Shown here in pieces: positions 16,791 to 26,337 of a stretch of 36,260 bases of DNA. Below the pieces are notes generated by a model. That model made no database searches, was not told where the DNA came from, and was given only the letters and a program-made list of their open reading frames with translations. Within the stretch, counting starts at the first letter, position 1; each line of letters opens with the position of its first letter. The translations under genes and the position numbers were made by a program. Source of the stretch: Thermoanaerobaculia bacterium (GTDB lineage: Bacteria > Acidobacteriota > Thermoanaerobaculia > Multivoradales > JAIOJS01); assembly GCA_019911795.1 (NCBI GenBank), contig JAIOJS010000202.1, positions 1 to 36,260 on the forward strand, in the 5' to 3' direction.

Positions 16791-19700
16791 TCATCGCATC
16801 GACGAAGGCGATTCGATCAGGGCTTTGGTGCGGCGGTGGAGCCGCTGACGATCGACCCAACGCCCTCGAGGGATGCCCTCGTTGGCTTCGCTCCACTCCT
16901 CTGAGGACTCGCAGGGGTAGGAGAGGGCACTCCGTGACGGCAGCGGCCCCACGGTTTCGGAGCAGGCGACGTTCGGATCGCCGTCCTTCTCCCATCCCTC
17001 CAGATGCAGAAAGAAGGTTCGCCGCCATCCGGGCGGCGGTGGAGCCAGGGAGTCGAGGTCGAACCGGAGCGACAGCTGTTCCCCTGACCCGAAGACGACT
17101 AGGTTATCGTCGAGGGAGGCGATGGCAGCGAGGGAATCTCCGTAGGGCGAGTAGTAGCCCTCGTGTTCGTCCCAAGAGATCACGCGCTCGCCGGTGGCAG
17201 TCGGTCGCCAGGGATAGGCTCGGCGCTCGGCGTAGTCGAAGAGATAGGGACCGTTGGAAGCGGGTCGATACCAGCGCGAGAAACCCTGGAAGTCGAGCGT
17301 CGCACTCTCTGGCGCGAGCCGTTGTTCGTGGTGCGGCCTCGTAGCCAGTGGCAGGCTCTCGGCCGCTACGATCCAGTCCCAGTAGACCTCGAAGTCGGTG
17401 GTAATCCGCAGGCGTGGATCCTGCGGATCGAGGGTGTCGCCGAGGTCGACGACGATCGGCTTGGTCTTTCCCGCGGGCAGACCGACGGGAAGATCTACCC
17501 GATGCCAAGTGCCGTCCGCGTGCGGCACCTCAAGAAATGGGAAAACAGGGCGTCCCATGGGATCCTGAGATCGCGCCACGTTGGTGCTGGTATTGCCCCA
17601 GTGGAGCCAACCGGTCAGGAGCAGTGCGACCCGCCCGGTTGCCGCGAGGCTGGGAGACACCGAGAGTTCGAGCGATCTAGAGCGACCCGCTCCCTGGTAG
17701 CGCCGGCCCGGACCTGAGTGGCGTAGATACCGGTGGTCCAGCTTCGAGACTAGATCGAGGACATTGGTCCCGGTGGAGTCGGTTGCTGAGGTCGGCGCCT
17801 CGAACGGTCCGAGTAAACGCAGGTCGAGACCCTCGACTTGGCCCTCGATCCAGCGCTCGCCGTTGTAGACGCCGATTTCGGCCGGCGCATCGATGACTAC
17901 CAACTCAGCCTGGTCGAGGTAGGCCACTTCGCGCAGTTCTTCGGTGATCGCCAGTTCGAGATCGCCGCTCTTGCGATCGGCGGCCACCCAATCCGGCAGG
18001 CGGAGGTATTCCTCCGGATCGGCCGGCGCGTAGCGGTCGTTACCGATCAGCATGCCGAGCGGGGCTAGGCTGAGAACGTCGGTGACAAAACGAAGGGCGT
18101 CGCCATCGGATGCGTAGAGAAAGGGACAGGATCCTTCGATGCGCAATTCCTGTTCCACGCGATGAGCCCTGTTCGGGGCGGGATCAAAGACGAGCTCGGT
18201 GATGCCGTTGGGCCAGGTGACCTCGATCAGGGCTGGAGTTCGGCCCCCGAGACCGACCACCAACTCCGGCCGAGTCATCTCGAACGACTGGCGGTCGAGG
18301 CCGAACCAAACATCCACCCGCGTCCCCCGACCATCCAGCGGCACTTTGCTGGCAAGCCCGCGAAGCACCACCTCGACCCAGCCCTGATCTTCGGCTCCCG
18401 AGGTGCGCAGAGTCTCGAGGCCATCAGGCGTCGCCAACAGCAGATCCTCGTCGTGGTCTGCGTCGAGATCCATCGTCAGGAGGCCCGAGGTACCCACGGG
18501 AAGGCCCTCGATCCTAGCGATGACGGCCAGGCGGTAGGTCTCGATCACCTCGATGGCTCGAGGACCCGCGTGGCCCTGGCGCTCGATGATGAGGTCCAGG
18601 TCGCCGTCGAGGTCGAGGTCAGCGGCGGCGAGCGAGACCACCGGCGAGCCGCTCGCCAGGGAGGCTGCGGTCGCATCCCAGTCCGGCTTGGCTTCGAAAC
18701 TTCGTGCTTCTCGACCAGCGAAGAAGCGAAGCTGGCCGTTGACCAAGATCGTCAAGTCGACACTATCGTCGCCGTCGAGGTCGGTCGTTAGCAGGCTTTC
18801 GACGGTACCGGCTACGGAGAGCTCAGCCGTCACTTGGTACTCTCCCTGCCGGTGATTGGAGAGGATGAAGACTACGCTCCCGCTCGCGATCATCAGGTCT
18901 GGATCGTCGTCGAGATCGAGGTCGCGGGCGAAAAGCCGTGAACCCTGCTCGATGGGTAGTCCAGGTGACTCGGGGGAGCCCAGACCGGCCTCGCCTCGGT
19001 TTCGAGCCAGTCGAATCTGTCCTTGGCGGTCGATCATCAAGAGATCGAGATCGCCATCGAGCTCGAAGTCGTGGAGGATGCCCTCTTGGACCGCGCTGGC
19101 GGTTAGTTCCTGTTCCAGGGACCAAACTCTCCAGTCGGAACCCGCCGGCCGCCCGAAGATTGTGACGCCACCCTCGCCCAGAACCACCCGTTCCATGGCG
19201 CCGTCGGCGTCGAGATCTCCGGCCAGGATTCGACGTCCGCCGGCGAGATCGCCGAGGTAGTGGAAGGCTGACTCGCCGCGATCGAGAACCCACACCCCGC
19301 GGCTGGTCAACAGGGTCAGGTCGAATGCGCGAATGGGGGGGGCGGCAGCATCGATGGCATCGGCGGATGTCACCATCGCGACGACATGCTCACCGTCCTC
19401 GAGAGGTGCAGTCGACAGCAAGTCGGCCTTTTCGAGACTCACCGAGACCGCCGCTGGCTCCCAGGTTTCGAGGAACGCAGACGCGGCCGGTCGTCGAAGG
19501 GGCAGGAGCACCAAGCGTGCTTCGAGCGCCGCCCAGTCGGCCTGGAAGCGCTTTCCCGGCCGCAGGACGTTGAGGGCACGCCGCACCGACGACGGGGCGC
19601 GGTCCGGCTCGGCCGCCAGCTCACTTCGACCGCGCTCGATGAGGGCCGAGGCCCGCTCGTCGTCAGCCGCGAGCTGCGCAAGCGACTCGACCGCCTCCTC

Positions 19701-20321
19701 CCACGCCGCGGGGTTCGGCTGTTCTAGGCGCCAGACGCTCAGATCCGCAAGCAGTCGTGCATTGTCGGGCCAGAGCTGCAACGCTACTTCGAGCAGGGGA
19801 CCCGTCTCCGCCGTCGCCTCGCCGCCTAAGCGTGGCAACAGCTGAGCCAGGGCGAAGGGATAGGCGACCTCCGTCGGATCCAGCGCCATCGCCTGTCGGT
19901 ATGCCTGCACCTCGGCCTCGACATCGTTGACTTCGAGGGCGAGCTTGCCGCGAAGGTACGAGGCCCGGGCGCGGAGTTCGGCCGGTGCGTCAGCGCCAAT
20001 GCGCTCGAGTACCTGTGAGGCACGCGCCGGTTGGTCGGCGCGTAGGAGGCAGACCGCGAGGTCGAAGAGCACGACGGGGTCCTCGCCGCTGACGCCTAGC
20101 GCTGTCTCGAAGCTGGCGATTGCCTCCGCCCACTCCTCGATCTCGGCGTGGGCAACCCCCCGGACGAGAAGATCCTGGACCTCCCGAGTCGTCGTCTGCG
20201 CGGGGAGGGTCGATGTCGATGGTGGCGAACAGCTGATATTCAGCGACGAGACAATCGCTGTGCCGAGAAATGCAGCGAACCATCTCGAGACTCGTCCGCA
20301 CGAGAGGAGATTCGTCCTCAC
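16791..20321 (-). CDS. Large TPR + FG-GAP + ASPIC/UnbV lipoprotein (CRTAC1-like, 1176 aa)
   Basis: A GTG start at 20321 lies one base after the stop of the upstream gene, so translation is probably coupled. Signal peptide with lipobox (LNISC, Cys31) makes it an exported lipoprotein. Residues about 45-240 are TPR-like helices (AEIEEWAEAIASFETALG, and a further repeat ending in NARLLADLSVW). About 330-640 are FG-GAP/VCBS beta-propeller repeats with calcium-loop motifs (DLDADGAMER, DFELDGDLDLLMID, DLDLDDDPDLMIA, DLDLDGDLDLIIE). About 650-740 is an ASPIC/UnbV domain (PLDGRGTRVDVWFG ... LVVGLGGRTPALIEVTWPNG). A long C-terminal region starts CPFLYASDGDALRFVTDVL. Function of such proteins is unknown; they often pair with a second ASPIC protein, as here. 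No redox domain is seen in this one. Confidence 0.88.
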   Translation of the reverse strand: MRTNLLSCGRVSRWFAAFLGTAIVSSLNISCSPPSTSTLPAQTTTREVQDLLVRGVAHAEIEEWAEAIASFETALGVSGEDPVVLFDLAVCLLRADQPARASQVLERIGADAPAELRARASYLRGKLALEVNDVEAEVQAYRQAMALDPTEVAYPFALAQLLPRLGGEATAETGPLLEVALQLWPDNARLLADLSVWRLEQPNPAAWEEAVESLAQLAADDERASALIERGRSELAAEPDRAPSSVRRALNVLRPGKRFQADWAALEARLVLLPLRRPAASAFLETWEPAAVSVSLEKADLLSTAPLEDGEHVVAMVTSADAIDAAAPPIRAFDLTLLTSRGVWVLDRGESAFHYLGDLAGGRRILAGDLDADGAMERVVLGEGGVTIFGRPAGSDWRVWSLEQELTASAVQEGILHDFELDGDLDLLMIDRQGQIRLARNRGEAGLGSPESPGLPIEQGSRLFARDLDLDDDPDLMIASGSVVFILSNHRQGEYQVTAELSVAGTVESLLTTDLDGDDSVDLTILVNGQLRFFAGREARSFEAKPDWDATAASLASGSPVVSLAAADLDLDGDLDLIIERQGHAGPRAIEVIETYRLAVIARIEGLPVGTSGLLTMDLDADHDEDLLLATPDGLETLRTSGAEDQGWVEVVLRGLASKVPLDGRGTRVDVWFGLDRQSFEMTRPELVVGLGGRTPALIEVTWPNGITELVFDPAPNRAHRVEQELRIEGSCPFLYASDGDALRFVTDVLSLAPLGMLIGNDRYAPADPEEYLRLPDWVAADRKSGDLELAITEELREVAYLDQAELVVIDAPAEIGVYNGERWIEGQVEGLDLRLLGPFEAPTSATDSTGTNVLDLVSKLDHRYLRHSGPGRRYQGAGRSRSLELSVSPSLAATGRVALLLTGWLHWGNTSTNVARSQDPMGRPVFPFLEVPHADGTWHRVDLPVGLPAGKTKPIVVDLGDTLDPQDPRLRITTDFEVYWDWIVAAESLPLATRPHHEQRLAPESATLDFQGFSRWYRPASNGPYLFDYAERRAYPWRPTATGERVISWDEHEGYYSPYGDSLAAIASLDDNLVVFGSGEQLSLRFDLDSLAPPPPGWRRTFFLHLEGWEKDGDPNVACSETVGPLPSRSALSYPCESSEEWSEANEGIPRGRWVDRQRLHRRTKALIESPSSMR

Positions 20322-20322
20322 G

Positions 20323-23076
20323 TCACAGGGTTTCTAGCAGTTTCGCGACAGTGTCGACATCGATCTGGCCAACGAATACGGCGCGGACGGTGCCGTGGTG
20401 GATGACGGCCGTCAACGGTACCGCTCCTGGCGGTGAACTCCCGAGAGAACTAAAGGGCGCTTGATCCTGGATCGTACCCAAGACCTGTTCATAGGTGGTG
20501 CCGAGTTCATGGGCATAGGCGAGGACCTCGGAATCCTCGCGCTCCTGGTCGAGTGAGACACCGAGAAACCGTACCCTGCCCGCGAAACGTCGTGACAGCG
20601 CTTGCAAATCAGGCATCTCCAGTACACAGGCGGTACACCAGGTGGCCCAGAAGTTGAGGACCACCGTCTCGTCATCGAAGGCGGCCAGGGATAGCTCGCC
20701 CTCACCCTCGAGTCGGCGGAAAACCAAATTGGGGCGCGCCGCGGACAACTCTCCCGCGATCGGGACCAAGTCTTGGCGATTGTAGTTGCGGGCTCGCAGC
20801 GGGTGGCTCTGGAACCGGTCATCGTCCTCGACGATCTCGACTCTCTGGTTGACCGGCAGGTCGTGGAGGATCTGCTCGGTACCACTAGGCCAGCGCACGG
20901 TCAGTGTCTCGACGTTGCGACAGTCTCCGAGCCCAAAATGCAGACGGGGCGGTGGCTGGGAGATGAAGCCAGAACCCACTTCGACCTGCCGCAGGATACT
21001 GCGTTCACCACAGCTCGCTATCGCCTGAGCACCGATAGCCATCGGACCCGAGTCGGTGCCGGTCAAGTCGACCTCCAGAACATTGCCCTGTCCTGGCGTG
21101 TCGTTGCGGAAGATCTTGATCACCGGATTGTTGCGGTTGTAGACGGCCAGGTCGAGGTCGCCATCTCCATCGAGATCAGCGGCTGCGACACCCCGACTGT
21201 CGAGGCGGAGGTAGGTACCGAGCACGTTGCCCACCTCGTCGAAGGTCCCGTCGCCGCGATTCTGGAACAGGGTATTCGGTTCCATACCGCTCCACGAAAG
21301 GCCCTCCTCCTGCAGCAGTCGGAAGTGGTTTCGGTGGCCGGAGTCCTTGTCCTCCTCCTGCCCTGCACTCTCAGACGCCACGACCTGGCGCCAGAAGATG
21401 CTTCACGTGTCTTTGGCGCGTAGCCCCGTGTAGAACCCGCCACTGACCAGTAGATCGAGATCGCCATCGGCATCGTAGTCGAGAGGAGCGTTACCCCAGG
21501 CCCAGAACGCCGGCTTGGCGCCGGAACTCTCTGTGATGTCCTCGAAGGTGCCGTCTCCGCGATTGCGCAAGAGGCTGTTGCCCTTCGAAAAGCGACGGTA
21601 GAGGGCTCGCTGCTCGGGAGTTCCGGGGAAGTTCTCGAGCCGAGTGATGCGGTTGCCAGCAAAGGACTGCATGTTCGAGATATAGAGGTCCAGCCGCAAG
21701 TCGCCGTCGACATCGGCCCACGAGACGCCCATACCGTTGCCGCCATCGAGCGCTCCGGCCTCGGCCGCAATTTCCTCGAAGGTTCCATCACCGCGATTGC
21801 GATAGAGGCTGTTGGTCGCGTAGTCGTTGGCCACGTAGAGGTCCAGATCTCCGTCGACGTCGTAGTCGGCCCAGGCGGCGGCGTAGGACCAGCGCTCGCG
21901 ATTTGGATCCAATCCAGCCGCCTCGGTCGCGTCCTCGAAGCGGCCATCGCCGAGGTTGCGCAAGAGCACGTTGAATCGCCCATCGCGGGCATCGACATAG
22001 CTCTCGGGCTGGTGGTCGGCATCGATCAAGCCGTAGTTCGCCATGAAGATGTCGATCTGTCGGTCTCCGTCGTAGTCGGCTGCAGCCAAAGCTTCCCACT
22101 CACCGGGTCCACCGAGAGGGGTGGGTCCCGTAATGTCTTCGAAGGAGGTCCCCTGGTTGCGGAAGAGGAGCAGTCCCTCCCGCTTGCGCCCGGCCACGAG
22201 GTCGAGGTCACCGTCACCGTCGAAGTCGAGGAACAGCCCGCTGTTCGTGCCCGAGCGAAGGGCGTTGACCTCGAGACCCCAGGTGGCGGTGACGTCGTCG
22301 AAGTAACCCTCACCGTTGTTGCGGTAGAGCCGTGCGGAGGCGTGAAGTCGGGGCAGAAAGAGGTCGATGTCACCGTCGCCGTCGAAGTCGGCTAGGACGG
22401 GACCGCCGTCGGTGTAGATCTGCGCTCCGGATTGATCGAAACCGGGCGGCAGAACCTGCTGGGTAACATCGTGGAAGTACGGTCCCGGTGCTACCGTGGT
22501 TCGGCCCGCTTCCGAGGCGACACCCGTCAGTTTCCACTCCTCCCCCGATTTGACGAGATCGAGAACCAAGTTGAGGCGGTCTTCTCGCAGGCGCCCGTCC
22601 GGGATACGGCCGAGGATCCACAGCGACTCCTTGGACTCGATTCCCGGCTCTCCCTCCGCCCCGGGGCGCAGCTGAACCTCCCACGTGTGTTGCTCGACGG
22701 TCAGGATCTCCTCGAACTCGGCTAGGTAGAGGTTCCAGTTGGCGCGGAACCGTTCGGCCTCGAGGTCCGAGTTCACGTCGAGCCAGTCGCCGATCACGAC
22801 CCCGGACTCGACGCGCAGCGGCGCGAGAGGACGGTCCGAGAAAGCTTCTCCGCGAAAGTGGGTTGAGAAGCTCGCTTCGGAAGAGGCCGCGAGAGGGCCG
22901 TCCGAAAGGCTCGCGAGGAGGACACTCTTGGTGGCGGAGGCCTCACTACCATACGTTTCGGTGGGCCAGAACTCCGAGGTCAGCGTCTCACCCACCGGGG
23001 CGGGAGTCTCACCGCAGGAGACCACGATGAGTAGCGTTGAGAAGAGAAGAGCACCGGCTCGCAAGGTCTTGGTCAT
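20323..23076 (-). CDS. CRTAC1-like FG-GAP/ASPIC lipoprotein with C-terminal thioredoxin domain; in-frame UGA, candidate selenoprotein
   Basis: One reading frame of 918 codons is interrupted only by TGA at 21405-21403. Conventional annotation would give two genes: 557 aa (21403-23076) and 352 aa from a GTG at 21381. The N-terminal part has lipobox VVSC and FG-GAP repeats (DFDGDGDIDLFLP, DFDGDGDLDLVAG, DYDGDRQIDIF, DYDVDGDLDLYVA, DVDGDLRLDLY, DYDADGDLDLLVS). After the UGA the frame goes straight on with SIFWRQVV, another FG-GAP (DLDGDGDLDLAV), an ASPIC/UnbV domain (about residues 665-740) and a TlpA-like thioredoxin domain with WATWCTAC (Cys814/Cys817). Homologues run through this point without a break, as far as I remember the family. 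The residue at the UGA would be number 558. Nonsense mutation or sequence error is the alternative; see the SECIS-like entry. It is the first gene of a two-gene operon. Confidence 0.8.
21364..21405 (-). other. In-frame UGA followed by a bacterial SECIS-like hairpin
   Basis: Reading the minus strand, UGA (21405-21403) is followed 16 nt later by the loop AGGUCGU (21386-21380). The upper stem pairs GGCGCC (21392-21387) with GGCGUC (21379-21374), six pairs with one G-U. A lower stem, G401-C365, C400-G366, A399-U367, U398-G368, then U396-G370, U395-A371, C394-G372, has two mismatches and begins one base after the UGA. In Escherichia coli fdhF the loop is AGGUCU, 17 nt after its UGA (known); SelB contacts the G and U of the loop. 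The stem lies on codons for WRQVVAS, so chance pairing in GC-rich code is possible. Confidence 0.55.
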
Positions 23077-23291
23077 GGTCTGCTACCTTGGTAAAGGTCA
23101 GTGGCTATTGCGTTGGATTCCGGAGCCATCGAATCGGAAGATACCACGACCGCGATCGGCTTAACTTGGCCGCCATCTTGTCAGCCGTCGCCATGCGTCG
23201 CGCTCATGCGTCGTGCTCCTCGGCCTATCCCATTCGAGGCGTAGGCTCGGGAAGTTGAGAGCATCGACCTCCAACCGATAGACTCTCCGAG

Positions 23292-24446
23292 ATGTCGCGT
23301 CCAGCATCGCCATGGGTGACCTCGGTTTTCAACCTCAGGTCCTGTTTATTATGGATCTCGATCCTTCTGGCTTCTACCCCGGCCTTCGGCGCGATCGAGA
23401 TTGGCGACAAGAAGGAGTTGTCACTCTTCGGCGATTTTCGCGTTCGCCTGGAGCAGGACTGGGACTCCCATCGGGAGGACGGCTCGGCGCGAGAGGATCG
23501 GCTTCGAGCGCGGGTCCGGGCTCGCCTGGGTCTCGACTGGAAACCGGTCGCACCGCTCCACTTCGGCCTGCGGCTTCGCAGCGGCGTCGAAGGAAGCCAG
23601 CAGAGTGCCCACATCACCGTGCTCGACTTCGATGGCAACGACACCGGAGAGGCCGGGTTCTACTTCGATCGATGGTTCCTGGAGGCACGAGGAGAGAAGG
23701 TTTGGGGCTGGGTGGGCCGCAACAGTTTTCCGTTCTGGACGCAGAACGAGATGTTTTGGGACGACGATGTCACCCCGGTGGGGTTGGCCGGTGGCTGGTC
23801 CTCGGGGAATCTCTCGGTTCGATCGGCTTACCTCGGTCTACCGGTGGGGATGAAGGACTTCACCGGCAACCTGGCCGCAGGGCAGGTCGTCTACGATCGG
23901 AACAGTCCGGGCTTGTCGTTTACCCTGGCGGCCGGCCTCTACTCGTTCGATGGCGACCCTGAGGACGTGGACGCTTCTCGCCTGAGGAACGACAACGGTC
24001 AGCGCGACTACTCGATCGCCATGGGGAGTGTTCAAACCCGCTTCGAGGCGGCGGGCCGAAGGCTGACGCTGGGCATGGACCTTCTGCACAATGGAGAGTC
24101 CTATGGACCCGACGATCCGTTCGCTTTTGCTCACCGCGATGCCACCGATGGCTTCGTTCTCTCTGCCATGTGGGGTACTGCCGCCAAAGCCGGAGACTGG
24201 GGACTTGGCTATTGGTATGGACGGATCGAGGCCCTTGCCGTCAACGCTTCGGTAGCTCAGGACGACTGGGTCCGTTGGGGGTCGAGTACGCAGACCGACA
24301 GCAGTGACCTTCGCGGTCACGAACTACGCTTCATCTACGGGCTAGGAAACCGCGGCAACTTGACGGCTCGTCTGTACCTCATCGAGGCCATCTCTTCGGA
24401 TCAGGATGGCAACCGCTTCCGCGTCGACTACAACGTCAAATTCTAG
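23292..24446 (+). CDS. Outer-membrane beta-barrel, porin-like (384 aa)
   Basis: The signal peptide ends near STPAFGA. The mature chain begins IEIGDKKELSLFGDFRVRLEQDWDSH and consists of alternating amphipathic strands with frequent Gly/Asn turns, ending RFRVDYNVKF with the C-terminal Phe typical of barrel insertion. Strand count by eye is about 16. The pattern (FGDFRVRLE, RARVRARLGLDW, FDRWFLEARGEKVWGWVGRNSFPFW) resembles the alginate-export/putative-porin class. It is divergent from the selenoprotein-candidate operon and shares its 215 bp upstream region. Substrate unknown. Confidence 0.8.
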   Translation: MSRPASPWVTSVFNLRSCLLWISILLASTPAFGAIEIGDKKELSLFGDFRVRLEQDWDSHREDGSAREDRLRARVRARLGLDWKPVAPLHFGLRLRSGVEGSQQSAHITVLDFDGNDTGEAGFYFDRWFLEARGEKVWGWVGRNSFPFWTQNEMFWDDDVTPVGLAGGWSSGNLSVRSAYLGLPVGMKDFTGNLAAGQVVYDRNSPGLSFTLAAGLYSFDGDPEDVDASRLRNDNGQRDYSIAMGSVQTRFEAAGRRLTLGMDLLHNGESYGPDDPFAFAHRDATDGFVLSAMWGTAAKAGDWGLGYWYGRIEALAVNASVAQDDWVRWGSSTQTDSSDLRGHELRFIYGLGNRGNLTARLYLIEAISSDQDGNRFRVDYNVKF

Positions 24447-24498
24447 CTCTCGACCCTAGACCTCTCGATTCATCGGACCTGTCCCGCTAGCTAGGAAG

Positions 24499-24540
24499 GG
24501 GCTGCTTCCGATGACAACTACTTTGTTGGGAAAGCAGCGC
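24499..24540 (+). terminator. Long hairpin after the porin gene
   Basis: GCTGCTTCC (24501-24509) pairs with GGGAAAGCAGC (24528-24538) with a one-base bulge, and inside it CAAC pairs with GTTG. It lies about 55 bp after the porin stop. No T-run follows. It is a probable terminator or 3' end stabiliser. The rest of the 290 bp gap shows nothing clear. Confidence 0.45.
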
Positions 24541-24737
24541 CAAGCCCCCTGTCGTCCGAGCGATTCCGCCGCGCATTTTGATCGAGTAGCGACAGGTTGA
24601 TCAACGCAGATTCCTTCGCCGACACGATGGTGGGGCTACACACTTCGCTGCAGACTGGAGCCACTCTGGGTGCTTCGAGATAGACACCCATCAATCTAGG
24701 TGGGGTTGAGCCTCCGGTCAGAGTCTAGGATAGTCGG

Positions 24738-25436
24738 ATGGGTACTGTTCACCGAGCGCTGTCCCGGTCGCTTTTTAGCGAGATCGATCGGGTTGCGCTC
24801 GAACAGCTCGGCTCGATAGCCCGCGTCGAAGCCCGAGTGGCTGGGGAACAGATCTTTCTGCAGGGTGATCCCGCGGATCGGGTCTACCTGATCGAGACGG
24901 GGCAGGTTCGATTGTCGAAGGTGACCGATGTCGGCGAGCAGATCGTGGTAGCGGTGTTGACCGACGCTGAGGTCTTCGCCGTGATCGGAGGGTTGCGGCC
25001 AACTACCTATCCGCTCTCGGCAGAATCGATGACGGACACCGTCGTTCTCAGTTGGCGTCGCGAGCAGATCGGTCCGGTCTTTAGGGCCTATCCGGAGTTG
25101 GTTGGTGCCGCCATGGAACTGGTCGCGAGTCGGATGCGCGAACTGCAGGATCGCTACCATGAGCTGGCGACTCTGCCGGTCCCTCAGCGACTCGCGAGAG
25201 CCCTTCTTCGCCTCGTCGACCGCTGCGGTACCGATGGGGATCAGGGCATCGGCCTGGGGTTGCGGCTAAGCCGCCAGGACCTGGCGGAGATGACCGGCAC
25301 GACCCTCTATACCGTCAGTCGGATTCTCAGCGCCTGGGGAAGTGACGGCGTCTTGATCAGCGGACGACGGCGAGTCGAGATTCTAGATATTGCCGCGCTG
25401 GAAGGCCTCGCGGAGGTGAGCGAAAGGGAAGACTGA
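24738..25436 (+). CDS. Crp/Fnr-family transcriptional regulator (first of two)
   Basis: A 232-residue regulator: cyclic-nucleotide-type sensor barrel (EQIFLQGDPADRVYLIETGQVRLSKV, about residues 37-62), long dimer helix (RMRELQDRYHEL) and a C-terminal winged helix with LRLSRQDLAEMTGTTLYTVSRILSAW. It has a single cysteine after the dimer helix and none of the Fnr Fe-S cysteines, so it may be heme- or ligand-responsive as in Dnr/NnrR (inference). In the recognition helix the Glu of Crp/Fnr is replaced by Tyr (TLYTVSR), so its DNA site probably differs from TGA/TCA. TAGGAT (24726-24731) ends 6 nt before the ATG, so the message may be leaderless. It is convergent with ric. Confidence 0.88.
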   Translation: MGTVHRALSRSLFSEIDRVALEQLGSIARVEARVAGEQIFLQGDPADRVYLIETGQVRLSKVTDVGEQIVVAVLTDAEVFAVIGGLRPTTYPLSAESMTDTVVLSWRREQIGPVFRAYPELVGAAMELVASRMRELQDRYHELATLPVPQRLARALLRLVDRCGTDGDQGIGLGLRLSRQDLAEMTGTTLYTVSRILSAWGSDGVLISGRRRVEILDIAALEGLAEVSERED

Positions 25437-25465
25437 TCTGCGGGAGGGCTCGACCAAGCAACCAG

Positions 25466-25508
25466 GGACGGAGGCATGGCTGTACTAGTAGAGAGCCCAC
25501 CTCCGTCC
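25466..25508. terminator. Hairpin between convergent crp/fnr and ric genes
   Basis: GGACGGAGG (25466-25474) pairs perfectly with CCTCCGTCC (25500-25508). An inner GGCT/AGCC pair continues the stem. Its position between two convergent stops (25436 and 25556) suits a bidirectional terminator. Confidence 0.55.
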
Positions 25509-25555
25509 ATTGATTGCCTTCGGGTAGTCCACCGACTAGTGGATACACCTCAAAG

Positions 25556-26287
25556 TCACAGGCTGGCGGAGGGTGCAGACTCCAGTTGCTCGACGAGTCT
25601 TTGACCTCCGGGGAACAGGATGTTGTTCTCGAGATGAATATGCTGGTGGGTGTCGGTTTCGAGCTCGGCCAGACCGCTGAACAAGCCACGATAGCTGTTG
25701 CAAGCGTCGGCGGGTGGCTCGAATCCCCCCGTGAGTTTCCACAGTTGGGCCAACAGATCTCCAACCTCTCGATGGTCGTCCTCCATGGCGGCGATCGGGC
25801 CGTCGATGGGCGGAGCGGCAACTCCCATCGATCCATGGGTGGCGGCGGTTTCCAGCTTCTCTATCATTGGGAAGAGCACAATCTCCTCTTTGCGCATGTG
25901 GGTGAGCAACTCGTCGGCGAGGGTCTGGAACACGGTTTCGACCTCGCGTAGAGCCGGGTTGGCATCCCCATGGCGCGTGGCCACACGTTTGGCGAGTTCG
26001 CCGAGGGTGGGAAGATCGAGACGCAGTCGGTCGTGATACCGGCTGATGATGTGGTCGATCAGTTGTACTAGAGGTCTCTCATTCCAATCTACCTCATCCG
26101 CGGATGGGTCGAGAGCAGCGAGCTCGCTGAGGACCTCGCCGAGATCTCGATTGGCTTTGGCGCAGGCCTCGGCGAGAGGCCTATTACCACTGCAGCAGAA
26201 ATCGATGCGTTGGCGTTGAAATACTTTGACGGTGGCGGGCTTCAGTCGCGCGATGTCGGCGACGATCGATTCACCAGTGATGCTCAT
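25556..26287 (-). CDS. ric: Iron-sulfur cluster repair di-iron protein Ric (YtfE/ScdA/DnrN)
   Basis: A 243-residue cytosolic protein that restores Fe-S centres damaged by nitric oxide or peroxide (family role). The N-terminal ScdA_N domain has KPATVKVFQRQRIDFCCSGNRPLAEAC with the double Cys. The hemerythrin-like domain carries the di-iron His/Glu ligands in QLIDHIISRYHDRLR, ELLTHMRKEEIVLFP, AMEDDHREVGDLL and DTHQHIHLENNILFP. The ATG at 26287 gives the usual MSITGESIVADIA start; a longer frame to 26389 has no support and would run over the promoter. It is divergent from the second Crp/Fnr gene and has its own class II-like promoter. Its presence beside a probable NO reductase indicates nitrosative stress handling. 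Confidence 0.93.
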   Translation of the reverse strand: MSITGESIVADIARLKPATVKVFQRQRIDFCCSGNRPLAEACAKANRDLGEVLSELAALDPSADEVDWNERPLVQLIDHIISRYHDRLRLDLPTLGELAKRVATRHGDANPALREVETVFQTLADELLTHMRKEEIVLFPMIEKLETAATHGSMGVAAPPIDGPIAAMEDDHREVGDLLAQLWKLTGGFEPPADACNSYRGLFSGLAELETDTHQHIHLENNILFPGGQRLVEQLESAPSASL

Positions 26288-26337
26288 TGTCGGATTCCCC
26301 ACTGCGGTTGTCGCAATCCATTTCGCGACCTGAGAAG

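Noticed and set aside
21379-21381. GTG as start of a separate ASPIC-thioredoxin gene
   Set aside because: No ribosome site precedes it; the frame continues upstream in perfect register with conserved FWRQV residues up to the UGA.
24560-24605. TTGATC repeats (ATTTTGATCGAG and GGTTGATCAACG) as Fnr boxes
   Set aside because: Half-sites do not have the N4 spacing of TTGAT-N4-ATCAA; GTTGATCAAC is a compact palindrome only.
24689-24704. Crp/Fnr class II site for the first regulator's own promoter
   Set aside because: A TAGGAT box is present at 24726-24731, but the sequence 29.5 bp upstream is not palindromic.
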